DNA of 64,000 nt from W1P20-047 sp051878795 (GTDB lineage: Bacteria > Actinomycetota > Coriobacteriia > Coriobacteriales > Eggerthellaceae): the NCBI GenBank assembly GCA_051878795.1, contig JBJEKU010000095.1, positions 1 through 64,000 on the forward strand, read 5' to 3'. Under the pieces are notes generated by a model that worked only from the letters and a program-made list of their open reading frames with translations, ran no database searches and was not told the origin of the DNA. This document shows, one piece after another, positions 1-9,900 of the stretch; position 1 is the first letter of the stretch; each line of letters starts with the position of its first letter. The position numbers and the translations under genes were made by a program.

Positions 1-496
1 TCACGATGATGCGGTCGATATGACCCAGAGCGCGCAGGGGCTCCAAGGCAACGACCATCTGGATGGTGGTGCAGTTGGGATTGGCGATGACGCCGCTATG
101 CCAAGCAACATCCTCGGCATTGACCTCGGGGACGATCAGGGGAACATCCTTATCCATGCGGAATGCGCTTGAGTTGTCGATCATCACAGCACCGGCATCC
201 ACAACCGCCTGACGGAACTTCTTGGATACACCGGCTCCTGCGCTGAACAGCGCGATGTCGACACCCTGGAAGCTCTCTTCGGTCATCTCCTGCACGGTAA
301 GTTCACCAGCAGGCAAATCGCCGCAACCTGCGAAAGGCACAGTCTGGCCGGCAGAGCGGGCGGAAGCCAACAGACGGATTTCCTTGGCGGGGAAGTTCAC
401 CTGTTCAAGGCACTTGAGCATCTCGCGGCCGACCGCGCCGGTTGCACCGGCGATTGCGACTACGGGATTTGCGGGCATTTCCTTGGTCCAAGCCAT
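1..496 (-). CDS. asd: aspartate-semialdehyde dehydrogenase, partial (C-terminus outside window)
   Basis: NADPH-dependent reduction of L-aspartyl-4-phosphate to aspartate semialdehyde, the branch point to lysine/DAP, threonine and methionine; cytosolic. The visible 165 residues hold the N-terminal nucleotide-binding motif GATGAVG (about residues 17-23) and the catalytic cysteine in NPNC (about residue 142), followed by TTIQMV, as in the Asd family. The ATG at 496 is preceded by AAAGGGGAAC at good spacing. The gene continues past base 1, so the C-terminal dimerisation half is not seen. It lies downstream of lysC in the same direction, as in many actinobacteria, but a strong terminator separates the two, so it may be expressed less than lysC or partly from its own promoter. 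Confidence 0.95.
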   Translation of the reverse strand, partial: MAWTKEMPANPVVAIAGATGAVGREMLKCLEQVNFPAKEIRLLASARSAGQTVPFAGCGDLPAGELTVQEMTEESFQGVDIALFSAGAGVSKKFRQAVVDAGAVMIDNSSAFRMDKDVPLIVPEVNAEDVAWHSGVIANPNCTTIQMVVALEPLRALGHIDRIIV

Positions 497-526
497 GTTG
501 TTCCCCTTTCAGGTGATCGGATACAT

Positions 527-564
527 AAAAAAAACGGGTGGCAGGTTCGTGCACCTGCCACCCG
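527..564 (-). terminator. intrinsic terminator between lysC and asd
   Basis: A perfect 12-bp stem (arms 535-546 and 553-564, arm CGGGTGGCAGGT) closes a 6-nt loop. On the minus strand it is followed by eight T residues (527-534). It lies 28 nt after the lysC stop and before asd, so it should end or attenuate lysC transcription. Confidence 0.93.
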
Positions 565-591
565 GATAATGCCATTTGGAAGCCGTGCGGC

Positions 592-1134
592 CTAGCGGCC
601 CTTCTTCTTCTTGGCCTCCAGCTCTTCAGCAGAAAGCATCGTCTCTTCGAATACGCTATCAGAATCCAATCCGAATGCGGTATGCAAAGCGCGAACGGCC
701 ACTTCAACCTGGTCAGCAGCAACAACCATGGACAGGCGGATGGGGCTGGTGGAGATCAGGATGATGTTCACATCGGCTTCTGCGAGCGCGGTGAATGCAC
801 GGGCGGCAACACCGGGGCTCGACTTCATGCCGGTGCCCACTAGGGACACCTTCGCGATGTTCTCGTCGACCACATAGTCGCGGGCGCGAATAACCGGGAT
901 CACGTTCTCCACAACCTCGCGCGCCTTGTCCAGGTCGGACTCGGGACAGGTGAAGGTCATGTCGGTGCTGCCTTCTTCGGACACGTTCTGGATGATCATG
1001 TCCAGGTTGACCTTATTGCCGGCAAGGGCGCTGAAGATCTTGGATGCGATTCCGGACTCGTCCGGAGCGTCGCGGATGGTGATCTTCACTTCCGAAGTGT
1101 CATGAGCGATGCCGGAAATAACTGCCTTTTCCAT
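592..1134 (-). other. probable internal translation start giving aspartokinase beta subunit
   Basis: Within lysC, Met247 (ATG at 1134) is preceded 11 nt upstream by a perfect AAGGAGG (1152-1146). The resulting 180-residue product would be the tandem ACT regulatory region beginning MEKAVISGIA. Corynebacterium and Bacillus lysC genes are known to encode such a beta subunit from an in-frame internal start at this same domain boundary. The SD and start are seen directly; use in vivo is inferred. Confidence 0.6.
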
Positions 1135-1872
1135 GGAAGGATCGTCCTCCTTGATCAGGGTGCCCGGTGCGTCGGAGAATGCAGAGCGGGAATGGATGAC
1201 AACATTGTACTTGCGCGCCAATTCGACGGCACGTGCCTGAAGAACGCCGGCGCCTGCGCTGGACAGCTCGAGCATATCGTCGTAGCTGATGACGTCGAGT
1301 TTGCGTGCGCGGGGAACTAGGCGGGGATCGGCGCTGTATACGCCGTCGACGTCGGAATAGATCTCGCACACATCCGCACCGATGCCGTAGGCGACGGCAA
1401 CAGCGGTGGTGTCGGAACCGCCACGGCCCAGAGTGGTGATATCGCCCTTTTCGTCGATACCCTGGAAGCCCGCAACGACAGGGATGTAGCCCTCCTCGAT
1501 TGCGGTCTGGATGCGATCGGCATGCACGAGCTGGATCTTGGCCTTCTTATGCTCGGTACTGGTCTTGATACCCGCCTGACGGCCGGTAAAGCTCATTGCG
1601 CGGTAGCCCCTCGCCTCGATTGCCATGGCGAGCAGGGTCATGGAAACCTGTTCGCCCGTGGAAAGCAGCCTATCCATTTCTCGGGCGGGAGGGTTCTTGC
1701 TCAGTGCAGCGGCCAAACCGACCAATTCGTCGGTGGTCTTGCCCATTGCCGAAACTACGGCCACCACGTCGTTGCCCTGCTGCTTGATGGAGATCAGGCG
1801 CTTGGCAACCATCTGGATACGTTCGGGGGAGGCAACGGAGGTTCCGCCGAACTTTGCTACGATTAATGCCAT
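592..1872 (-). CDS. lysC: aspartate kinase
   Basis: Phosphorylates L-aspartate to 4-phospho-L-aspartate, the first step of the aspartate family pathway. The 426-residue protein starts MALIVAKFGGTS, the amino-acid kinase signature (KFGGTS near residue 7). The kinase domain covers about 1-245. Two ACT domains follow (about 265-335, with VNLDMIIQNVS, and about 345-415, with NIILISTSPIRLS), which bind lysine and/or threonine in this family. The ATG at 1872 has AAAAGGAA upstream. Longer in-frame extensions lack family-like sequence. An internal Shine-Dalgarno and Met247 suggest a separately made regulatory beta subunit (see 592-1134). The product feeds Asd, encoded just downstream. Confidence 0.96.
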   Translation of the reverse strand: MALIVAKFGGTSVASPERIQMVAKRLISIKQQGNDVVAVVSAMGKTTDELVGLAAALSKNPPAREMDRLLSTGEQVSMTLLAMAIEARGYRAMSFTGRQAGIKTSTEHKKAKIQLVHADRIQTAIEEGYIPVVAGFQGIDEKGDITTLGRGGSDTTAVAVAYGIGADVCEIYSDVDGVYSADPRLVPRARKLDVISYDDMLELSSAGAGVLQARAVELARKYNVVIHSRSAFSDAPGTLIKEDDPSMEKAVISGIAHDTSEVKITIRDAPDESGIASKIFSALAGNKVNLDMIIQNVSEEGSTDMTFTCPESDLDKAREVVENVIPVIRARDYVVDENIAKVSLVGTGMKSSPGVAARAFTALAEADVNIILISTSPIRLSMVVAADQVEVAVRALHTAFGLDSDSVFEETMLSAEELEAKKKKGR

Positions 1873-1931
1873 CGGGTTCCTTTTCTTCGTTCGTTTTCTG
1901 TTCCATAGGACACGGCGGCCCCACAGCCTTC

Positions 1932-1943
1932 CCAATGATACCA
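1932..1943 (-). promoter_or_regulatory. extended -10 promoter for lysC
   Basis: On the minus strand this reads TGGTATCATTGG: extended -10 TGn followed by TATCAT (1940-1935). No convincing -35 lies 16-18 nt upstream. The lysC ATG is 63 nt downstream of the hexamer. The same 12-mer occurs before gatC, and close variants before tRNA-Leu and dnaE, which supports a real promoter element. A TAAAAT at 1971-1966 is an alternative -10. Confidence 0.65.
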
Positions 1944-2159
1944 GCCGCCCCCATAGGGAGCGCTGATTTTACCCTCAATTAACCACATGCGCATAAAACC
2001 GAACCGCTTGCGCCTGTAGGATGGACGACATCTGATGCAAACATGGAGTTCCCTTGTCTTCTCTTCTCAGAAGGCCCCATGGGATTCAGAATCGCTTGCC
2101 CAAGGACTTGCTTCCGCAGTGAAACCCGAAGAATCGATCAAAACCCAAGGAGGTGCCGA

Positions 2160-2963
2160 ATGCTTGATACCGGACTGGCCATTCCGTTCTGGCTCGAATT
2201 GACCGCAACCGTTACCAGCGCCATGACCGGCGCACTCGCCGCAACGCGCGAAAAGTACGACATCCTTGGAACCATCATGATGGCGATCATCATCGGCTTG
2301 GTCGGAGGCATGATCCGCGACGTCCTGCTTCAGGATTACGGTATCTACGCCTTCCAGAGACCGGAATTGATCGTCGCATGCGTGATTTGCGCCGTCGTGG
2401 TGTTCTACTTCGGAAGGCTCGTAAGGCTTGCCGACCCCCTAATCGAGATCATGGACATCTTGCAATGCGGGCTCTGGGCAGTCATCGGAGCCGGAAAGGC
2501 GATTGCCGCCGGCCTGGGAATCGTCCCCGCGATCCTACTGGGAATGCTCACCGCCGTGGGAGGCGGCATCGTCCGAGATGTCGCGCTCAACCGCCATATC
2601 GCGGCATTCACCCCTGGATCGCTTTACGCAACCGCCGCGGCAATCAGTGCAAGCGCCTACGCCATCATGCGCACTTACCACATCCTCGACAACTGGTCCG
2701 GCCTTATCTGCGTCCTTCTGGGAGTGGGCATCAGGATAGCCTCCTTGGAATTCGGATGGCGCACCAAACCCGCACGCGACCTGACCATCCCTATGGCCGA
2801 TGCGCTTGCCAAGCCCGTTCGCGCCCTGAAGGGCAAGGATACCATCCCCGACCTGGGAGCTTCCGAAATCTCCTCCTTGGCCGCGCACGCCCGTAAGAGC
2901 ATGAAGAAGAGCCGCCATTCCACCCGCGGCCGCGACAAGACACGCCACAAGCACAGGATCTGA
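2160..2963 (+). CDS. TRIC-family (UPF0126/YadS-like) integral membrane protein
   Basis: A 267-residue membrane protein with two tandem copies of the UPF0126 domain, each with three hydrophobic segments. Repeated glycine motifs, GLVGGMIRDVLL (repeat 1) and AVGGGIVRDVAL (repeat 2), mark the family of trimeric cation channels; some members are reported as glycine transporters. The ATG at 2160 is favoured over upstream in-frame starts because AAGGAGGTGCCGA lies just before it and because the hydrophobic core starts there. The last roughly 30 residues are strongly basic (KKSRHSTRGRDK region), probably cytoplasmic. It is one of only four plus-strand genes and is divergent from lysC. The substrate cannot be told from sequence. 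Confidence 0.9.
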   Translation: MLDTGLAIPFWLELTATVTSAMTGALAATREKYDILGTIMMAIIIGLVGGMIRDVLLQDYGIYAFQRPELIVACVICAVVVFYFGRLVRLADPLIEIMDILQCGLWAVIGAGKAIAAGLGIVPAILLGMLTAVGGGIVRDVALNRHIAAFTPGSLYATAAAISASAYAIMRTYHILDNWSGLICVLLGVGIRIASLEFGWRTKPARDLTIPMADALAKPVRALKGKDTIPDLGASEISSLAAHARKSMKKSRHSTRGRDKTRHKHRI

Positions 2964-3012
2964 CCGGCCGCTTTCCGAAGCATCCTCCCTTAGAGAGACC
3001 GGGCCGATACGG

Positions 3013-3047
3013 AAAACGGGTTGGAGGAACAATCCCCCAACCCGTTT
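3013..3047. terminator. bidirectional terminator between convergent genes
   Basis: An 11-bp perfect stem AAACGGGTTGG/CCAACCCGTTT (3014-3024 and 3037-3047) lies between the convergent TRIC and DUF47 genes. On the minus strand the hairpin ends in four T residues, on the plus strand in three, so it can serve both genes. Confidence 0.85.
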
Positions 3048-3077
3048 CGATTCGAATCTCGAGAGAGAAGGTTCGGC

Positions 3078-3707
3078 TTAGGAATCCTTCAGCATGACGG
3101 TTTCCAAGGCGTCTGCCACATGCTCGCAACCGTCGCAGCATTCTTCGAGCTGGTCGAAGATGCGCGTCCACACCAATACGAAGATGGGATCGGGATTATC
3201 TGCACTGTACATCTTGTGCATGATGCGCAGATATGCCTCGTCTGCCGCTTCCTCGCAATCGTTCACCTTCGCGATAGCACCGCGGAAGGTAGCGGATTTC
3301 TTGTAATTCTGGAAGTCCTGGACGGCAATCAGCAGCGCACGGGACGCCTCGAGTACATAGCGGGCGAATTCCAGGCAGCTTTCGTGCATGCTGTGGATGT
3401 GCAGCATATAGAACTCCATGATGGTTTCTTCCATCTGGTCGATAATGCTGTCGAGGGAACTGGAGATATCGATCAGGTCCTCGCGATCGATGGGAGTCAC
3501 GAAATCAACGGCAACCGCGTTGTAATTCTCATGGTTCAGCTGGTCGCCTCGATTTTCGATTTCATGGGCTCTGGGCAGCACGGCCTTGATGTCGTCTGCA
3601 GAGGAGAAGTTCTCGATAACCTCGACGAGCAGCTCCGCCTCTTCGATGACGGTCTTCGCCTGCTCTTCGAAGGTCTTGAAGTAGTCATACTTCCTTTTGC
3701 GTGCCAT
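3078..3707 (-). CDS. DUF47 family protein (PhoU-like phosphate transport regulator)
   Basis: A 209-residue, almost wholly helical, acidic protein of the DUF47/COG1392 type, distantly related to PhoU. Visible family traits are an N-terminal helix rich in E/A, repeated acidic pairs (EETIMEFY, DCEEAADEAY, EECCDGCEHVADALE) that could bind metal ions, and a length close to the usual 205-215. Such proteins are usually encoded beside a low-affinity phosphate transporter (Pit) and are thought to modulate it, but no Pit gene is adjacent here. The ATG at 3707 is preferred over the one at 3734 because it has TTAGGAGCGCAT upstream and the family usually starts near MARKRKYDYF. The cysteines in the final helix (EECCDGC) are a small oddity. 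Confidence 0.85.
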   Translation of the reverse strand: MARKRKYDYFKTFEEQAKTVIEEAELLVEVIENFSSADDIKAVLPRAHEIENRGDQLNHENYNAVAVDFVTPIDREDLIDISSSLDSIIDQMEETIMEFYMLHIHSMHESCLEFARYVLEASRALLIAVQDFQNYKKSATFRGAIAKVNDCEEAADEAYLRIMHKMYSADNPDPIFVLVWTRIFDQLEECCDGCEHVADALETVMLKDS

Positions 3708-3819
3708 ATGCGCTCCTAACAGCATCTGGGACAACGGCGTTAGCGAACAATTTTACCGCAGCCCATCGTCCCAAGTGTAAAGATTCCCTTACAGCAGTAC
3801 TGGGAAAGATCGCCCGGGG

Positions 3820-4518
3820 CTATTGCTCCATCCCGATGAAACGGGCATACGCCTCGATTACCCAGAAGCGGTTCCTTCCGATGGTGGTCAGGGAAGAGTG
3901 CCCGGGGAACACCAGGGTTTCGTCGGATAGCTCGCCTAAACGGTTCATCGAATAGAGCATGTCCTGCTCGCTTCCGCCCTCGAAATCGGTGCGTCCGGTA
4001 CTCTGATGGAACAGGGTATCGCCCGAAAGGAGCAGGGGATAGCGCGGACCCTCGCATTCGATGGAACAATCCTCCGGATCGAGGTAATAGCAGACACCGC
4101 CCTTGGTATGGCCGGGAGTATGGATCACCTTCCAGGTGGTCTTGCCCACGACGATGGACTGCCCGTCTTCCACGGGATAGTCCACCTTGCACGAGTCCAC
4201 CACCACGCCGTGGGATCCGGCTTCCGGCCCTTCGACGCCGGGTGCATCGATTGCACCGCAGTATACGGGTGCACCCGTAGCCTCCTTCAAAGCGGCGAGG
4301 GCACCGACGTGGTCGAAATGCCTATGGGTAACGAAGATCGCAGAGACCTTCCTATCCCCCGCAACCGAAAGGAGCGTTTCCGCCTGATCGCTGGGATCGC
4401 ACACGATAACGCCGCCTTCGCCGTCCTCGATGTAGTAGACGTTGTTCTCAAGCATCCCGACGACCACGTACTCAACCGGGGCACAACCGGTCGTCACCTT
4501 ATTCACCATCACGCTCAC
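3820..4518 (-). CDS. MBL-fold metallo-hydrolase (glyoxalase II-like)
   Basis: A 232-residue metallo-beta-lactamase-fold hydrolase. The zinc ligands are visible in order: THRHFDHVG (HxHxDH motif, about residue 65), HTPGHT (about 134), SGDTLF (about 166) and FPGHSS (about 205). The arrangement matches hydroxyacylglutathione hydrolase-like proteins, but the C-terminal substrate domain of true glyoxalase II is absent, so the thioester or other substrate is unknown. The start is GTG at 4518, which overlaps the rel stop as GTGA and has GGGGAGCATCAA before it. The ATG at 4509 is a weaker alternative. Translational coupling to rel suggests co-expression with the stringent-response enzyme. Confidence 0.9.
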   Translation of the reverse strand: MSVMVNKVTTGCAPVEYVVVGMLENNVYYIEDGEGGVIVCDPSDQAETLLSVAGDRKVSAIFVTHRHFDHVGALAALKEATGAPVYCGAIDAPGVEGPEAGSHGVVVDSCKVDYPVEDGQSIVVGKTTWKVIHTPGHTKGGVCYYLDPEDCSIECEGPRYPLLLSGDTLFHQSTGRTDFEGGSEQDMLYSMNRLGELSDETLVFPGHSSLTTIGRNRFWVIEAYARFIGMEQ

Positions 4519-6983
4519 TTGATGCTCCCCTTCTTCATGGCCTTACGCGCATCCGCGGCAGGGTCTTCGCCCGGCATGGTCCTGTGGACGTCGAAGACAC
4601 CATGGACCGCCGCCGCCTTCCTGATGATGCTGTTGATAGCCCCGACGTCGCTTACCTGGAAGAGGAACCTGAACACCGCCATATTGTCGCGGGGGGACAC
4701 CCGCGAAGAGGACGAGAGCACATTGGCTCCCTCTTCGGAAAGCACCGCGATGACATCGCGAAGCAGGTTCATGCGGTCGACGGCCTCGATGACCACTTCC
4801 GCCTTGTACGTGGTATCGCCCTTGGGGTTGGCATCCCAGGACACATCGATGATCCGTTCCTTCTGCGTCTTGAGAGAATTCGCATTCGGGCAGTCGCTCC
4901 TGTGCACGGAAACGCCGCGGCCACGGGTGACGAATCCCATGATATCGTCGCCCGGAACAGGATTGCAGCAATTCGCCAGGCGCACGAGCACGCCTTCCAC
5001 GCCCTTGACCACGATGCCGCTGCTGGAATGGGTCTCCTTCTTGCTGGGATGCTTCACGTTGGTGAGCAGGGGGATGGCCCTGCCCGTATTGATTCCCATG
5101 CTGTAGCTGCGCTGGGCTTCCGCTTCCGCTTCCGCCTCGCGGTCGACCATGAGCTTGATCATGCGGTTCGCGACATGCTGGACGCTCTCGCGCTCGCAGC
5201 CGATGCCGATGAGCATCTCATCGACGTCCTTGAAACCCAGATGCTCGGCGACTTCGCGCAGGGCGCGCTGGCCAGGTGCATTGTTGATGCCCATGCCGTT
5301 CTTGCGCATCTCGCGCACCAGCTTATCGTGGCCCAGCTGCAGGTCGTCCGAACGCGATGCCTTGCTGAAGTACGAGCGGATCTTGCTGCGCGCACTGGGT
5401 GTTTTCACTATGGTGATCCAGTTGCGGTTGGGGGCCGCGCTCTTCTGGGTCAGGATCTCCACGCGATCGCCCATCTGAAGCTCATAGGACAAGGGGACGA
5501 TTGCGGCGTTCACTTTGGCACCCACGCAGTGATTGCCGACTTCGGTGTGGATGGCATAGGCGAAGTCGACGGGAGTGGAGCCCGCCCTCAAGCTGACGAC
5601 CTCGCCCTTCGGGGTGAACACGTATACTTCCGAATCCGCAAGGTCCACCTTGAGGGTCTTCAGGAACTCGCGGGAATCGCGGGTCTCGTCCTGCCAGTCG
5701 ACCATCTGGCGCAACCATGCCAGGGTCTGGTCGAAAGCGGCATCCTTCTTCCCTCCGCCGCCTTCCTTGTACCTCCAGTGGGCGGCAACGCCATATTCGC
5801 TCATCTCGTGCATCTCCTCGGTGCGGATCTGCACTTCCAAGGGCCTTGCAGCAGGACCGATAACGGTGGTATGCAGGCTCTGGTACATGTTGTACTTGGG
5901 CATTGCGATGTAGTCCTTGAAGCGTCCGGGCATGGGATGCCACAGGTAATGGACCGCACCAAGGGCCGAATAGCATTCGTTGATCGAGTTCACGATGATG
6001 CGAACCGCGATGAGGTCGTAGATCTCCGAGAAGTCCTTACCGCCGGTGACCATCTTCTGGTAGATGGAATACAGATGCTTGGGCCTGCCCATCATCTGGC
6101 ATTCGATGCCCAGATAGTCCATTTCCTCCTGGAGCTCTTTCATGACGCAGGCCAGGTACTTCTCTCGTTCCTGGCGGCTTTCGGCAACCAGGCGGGAAAC
6201 CTGCTTGAACTTGACGGGCTCCAGATAGAAGAATGCAAGGTCCTCGAGCTCCCACTTCATGGAGTTGATGCCCAGACGATGCGCGATAGGCGCATAGATC
6301 TCCAAGGTCTCGCGCGACTTGAAGATGCGGCGGTCCTCGCGAAGGGCGGACAGGGTGCGCATGTTGTGCAGGCGGTCGGCGAGCTTGATGACGATGACTC
6401 GGATGTCCTTGTTCATGGCAACGAGCATCTTGCGGATGGTTTGCGCCTGCTGGTCGGTCAGCGTCTCGACTTCGATACGGGTGATCTTCGTAACGCCCTC
6501 TACCAGCTGCGCAACGGATTCGTTGAACACCTTCGCAACCTCTTCGAAGGTGGCATCGGTGTCTTCGACGGTGTCATGCAGGATAGCCGCAGCCAAGGTC
6601 TCCACATCCATGTGCAGATCGGTCAGGATGATGGCGACCTCGATAGGATGGGTGATGTAGGGTTCGCCGCTCTTACGGCACTGGCCCTTGTGGGCTTCGT
6701 TTGCGTAGTTGAAGGCCCTCTCCAAGAAGTCGAGGTCCTTCTCCTCCAGGTATTCGGCCGCAAGCTCCCTCAAGCGCTCGAAACGCTCTTCGGGAGACTG
6801 GCATTTGGTGACCTTCGCCGGATCGGCACCCGCCGCCGACGAAGTGAAGCTGTATTCGGCGGAATGCGCGGTTCCGAGCATCTCTTCGGAACATCCATTC
6901 GTCGCTGCGGAAGCCATGCCTTCGCCGAGCATCACTTCCGCTGTTTCCACCGCTTGGTATTTCGTTTCTTCAGCCATTGTCAT
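4515..6983 (-). CDS. rel: bifunctional (p)ppGpp synthetase/hydrolase Rel
   Basis: Makes and degrades (p)ppGpp in the stringent response. Domains in order are an HD hydrolase (about residues 95-200, with intact HDTVED near 136), the synthetase with RFKDYIAMPK near 353 and YQSLHTT, TGS (about 453-515, VYVFTPKGEVV), a zinc-finger-like segment around CCNPVPGDDI, and a C-terminal ACT domain (about 731-805). The RxKD motif, rather than ExDD, is typical of bifunctional enzymes. The first 60 or so residues before the HD domain (rich in A, E, S and T) extend beyond the usual start. Two ATGs exist (6983 and 6977); the first has AGGA at good spacing. It begins 7 nt after recJ-recQ and overlaps the MBL gene, so the three probably form one transcript. 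Confidence 0.96.
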   Translation of the reverse strand: MTMAEETKYQAVETAEVMLGEGMASAATNGCSEEMLGTAHSAEYSFTSSAAGADPAKVTKCQSPEERFERLRELAAEYLEEKDLDFLERAFNYANEAHKGQCRKSGEPYITHPIEVAIILTDLHMDVETLAAAILHDTVEDTDATFEEVAKVFNESVAQLVEGVTKITRIEVETLTDQQAQTIRKMLVAMNKDIRVIVIKLADRLHNMRTLSALREDRRIFKSRETLEIYAPIAHRLGINSMKWELEDLAFFYLEPVKFKQVSRLVAESRQEREKYLACVMKELQEEMDYLGIECQMMGRPKHLYSIYQKMVTGGKDFSEIYDLIAVRIIVNSINECYSALGAVHYLWHPMPGRFKDYIAMPKYNMYQSLHTTVIGPAARPLEVQIRTEEMHEMSEYGVAAHWRYKEGGGGKKDAAFDQTLAWLRQMVDWQDETRDSREFLKTLKVDLADSEVYVFTPKGEVVSLRAGSTPVDFAYAIHTEVGNHCVGAKVNAAIVPLSYELQMGDRVEILTQKSAAPNRNWITIVKTPSARSKIRSYFSKASRSDDLQLGHDKLVREMRKNGMGINNAPGQRALREVAEHLGFKDVDEMLIGIGCERESVQHVANRMIKLMVDREAEAEAEAQRSYSMGINTGRAIPLLTNVKHPSKKETHSSSGIVVKGVEGVLVRLANCCNPVPGDDIMGFVTRGRGVSVHRSDCPNANSLKTQKERIIDVSWDANPKGDTTYKAEVVIEAVDRMNLLRDVIAVLSEEGANVLSSSSRVSPRDNMAVFRFLFQVSDVGAINSIIRKAAAVHGVFDVHRTMPGEDPAADARKAMKKGSIK

Positions 6984-6990
6984 TCAGTTC

Positions 6991-9900
6991 CTAAAGTTCC
7001 TCTGGCAGGATGGGCGCGATAATCCTGTTGCGCAGCTCATCCTGGGTGCTTGCGAGCACCCACTGGCAGAACGAGTGGAAGATCTCCATCTCGTCAAGCC
7101 CTTCCCTATAGCGCACGCTATCAGTGAGCTCAACCTTCCGCCCGGTATCGACCACGCGGATAGAGCGCAGGCGCGCGCCATCTCCAACCGCACTTGTCTC
7201 GACCAGGCCGAGCTCTCGGAAAACGGAAATCGCGCAGGCCACGCTGGCAGGAGCGGTTTGCTGACTGCCCCCATTATCGTTGATGGCGGCAACGATGTCA
7301 GCAATCGTCGCATCGAACGGACGCGGTCCCGCTTCCCTCTGCATGCTGCGGAGTTGGCGGTACACGCAGGCCATATGGTCGCGATCGGGTGTGGACTCGA
7401 AAAGCAGGCGCTCGTTGATGCATGCATCGTCCTGTCCGAACAGGAAATGCACCACCGCTTCTTTGCCATCCCTGCCCGCCCTGCCGCTCATCTGGTTGAA
7501 TTCTATTTCGTTGAACGGCATGTGGTACAGGACCACATGGCGGATATCGGGGATGTTCACGCCTTCGCCGAAGGCGGATGTGGAAACCAGCACCTGAAGG
7601 TCGCCATCCCTGAACATCTCCTCGACCCGCTTGCGCTCGTCGCGGGAAAGCCCCGCGTTGTAGAAGCCGATGAAGGGCGCCATCTGGGGAACCATTTTAC
7701 GCAGCTGCCGCGCCAGGGACACCGACTGCTGACGGGAATTAACATAGACGACCGTCTTTTCCCCTGATGCGATCAGGTTGGCAAGGTAGTTTTCCCTGCG
7801 TTTGATCCCGCGGCGGTCTTCCACCTTCAGATTAGGACGGCGGCTCTCATCGAAGATACGCCGCTTGATTCCAAGGGACTCCTGGATATCGCGGGCGATA
7901 TCGGAATTCGCCGTAGCAGTCAGCGCCAACACCGCAGGATTACCCAAACGCTGCTTCACTTCCCCCATGCGCGCATAAGACGGCCTGTTGCCGGCCTTGG
8001 CAAGCCCGATATGGTGCGCCTCGTCGCACACGAGGAAGCCGATGCGCCCGCTGCTCGCGAATTCTTCGGCATGGATGTCCAGGAACTCGGGCGTAGTGAG
8101 CACGATATCGACCCTGCCCCCGGCCAGGCCCTCGAAGATACGCCGCCGCTCGTCGGGGGCGGATTCGCCCGTCAGGACCTCGGCAGTGACCCCGAACCTG
8201 CTCAAGCTGCGCGTGATATGGAATGCCTGGTCGGCGATAAGGGCGCGCAGCGGGTACACCAGAAGGCTCGCCTGATGGCGGGAAAGCGCCTGCATCGCGG
8301 CAAAGGTCTGGAAGGTGAGCGACTTGCCCCTCCCCGTCGCCATGATGGTCAGCACCGAATCGCCCCTGCCCAAAGCGTCGAGCACCTGACGCTGGGACCT
8401 GAACAGCTGCCCGTCGCCGATAAGTGCCCGCACGATCTGCTTGCGCAGGGAGCCGGGGTTTTCGGCAATGCGCGCCTCCCATGCATCCCGGGCCTGCTCG
8501 AGCTCATGGGTAGACTCCCCATCTCCCGAATCCAGACCGCCTGCCTCTCGCGCTGCAACGGAATCCCCGCACGCGTACAGATCCGCCACGAAGGAGTCGC
8601 GGTCCAAGTCGAGGCATGCCTCCAAAGCCCCGCACATCTTCACCGGCGCCAAAGAATCGATCATCGCCTTGACGCTCTTACGCCCGCGCCATTCGTCGAT
8701 CTGCACTTCGAATGCCGCATTGACCACGCTATCGCAGCGCATGAGCATGTCGATATCCGAGGCATGGAACATGATTCCCGCGACCGAATTGACGCCATCG
8801 GTGAGCATGCATGAGAAATGGTTCTTTTCCGCCCCCACCGCACGGGCCTTCGTGAGCAACACGTCGCGTGCAAGGAAGCAGGGCTGCCTGTTTTCCTGGC
8901 CGAAGGGGGCAAGCGAATCCAGGAGGGCGACGTTTTCCAAGGTCAGCTCGGACAAATCGACGCAGCTGTCGATTGCGATGCGGGGATGGAAGTTCTCCTC
9001 GGGCAGGCTGTCCATGTATTCGCAAAGCCGGTCCTGGAATTCCGCCAGGCGTTCGGCGGGCAAGGTCACGCCCACTGCGGCTTCATGCCCCCCGAATCGG
9101 GTGAGGATATCGGAACAGCTTTCGACCGCCTTGAACAGATTGACACGGCCCACGCTGCGCCCCGAGCCCCTTGCCTGCCCATCTTCGTCGATAGTGAACA
9201 GGATGACCGGCACGCCGTACGTACGCACCAGCCGGCTTGCCACAATGCCCTTCACACCCTCGTGCCAGCCGTCGCCGGAAACCACCAGGGCCCGCTGGCC
9301 CTTGTAGGTTTCCACCGCCTGTTCCATCGCGATTTCCACCAGCTCCGCCTCGATAGCGCGCCTGCGATCGTTGATCCCCTCCAGCTCCTCCGCCTTATCG
9401 GCCGCCTCCCCGAAATCGTCGGAAAGCAGCAGGTCCAAAGACACCTGGGCATCGCCCATACGACCCGCGGCATTGAGGCGCGGAATGATGCTGAAGGAAA
9501 GCGAGACTGCAGCAACGGGCTTGTCCAAAGCACCTGCGCAACCCAGAAGCGCCGCGATGCAGGGCCTGGGCGCCTCGTTCATGCGTGCGACACCGTCTGC
9601 AACGAGCGCACGGTTATCGCCCTTCATAGGCATGAGATCGGCAATGGTGCCCAAAGCTGCAAGATCGGTATATTCACGCCAAAGATGGGGCTGCCCGAAA
9701 CGGGCGCCGAGCGCCTGGACGACCTTCAAAGCCACGCCGACGCCCGCAAGGATGGATTGCGGGGATTCGGGATCGAGCTTCGGGTCGCAGACGGGGACGT
9801 CGGCCGGAACCAAATCGGCTGGCTCATGATGATCGGTGATGAAAACCTCCACCCCACGGCGCTGCAGGATGCGCACCTCATCGCGGCATGCTATACCGCA

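Noticed and set aside
1966..1971. TAAAAT as a -10 for lysC
   Set aside because: No supporting -35; the nearby repeated TGGTATCATTGG is a stronger candidate. It may still be a second promoter.
3750..3781. TTTACA and TAAAAT upstream of the DUF47 gene as a promoter
   Set aside because: The spacing is 20 nt, too long for a normal sigma-70 type promoter.
4584..7022. Long open frame (about 812 codons) on the plus strand opposite rel
   Set aside because: Antisense shadow of rel with no motif or start signal.
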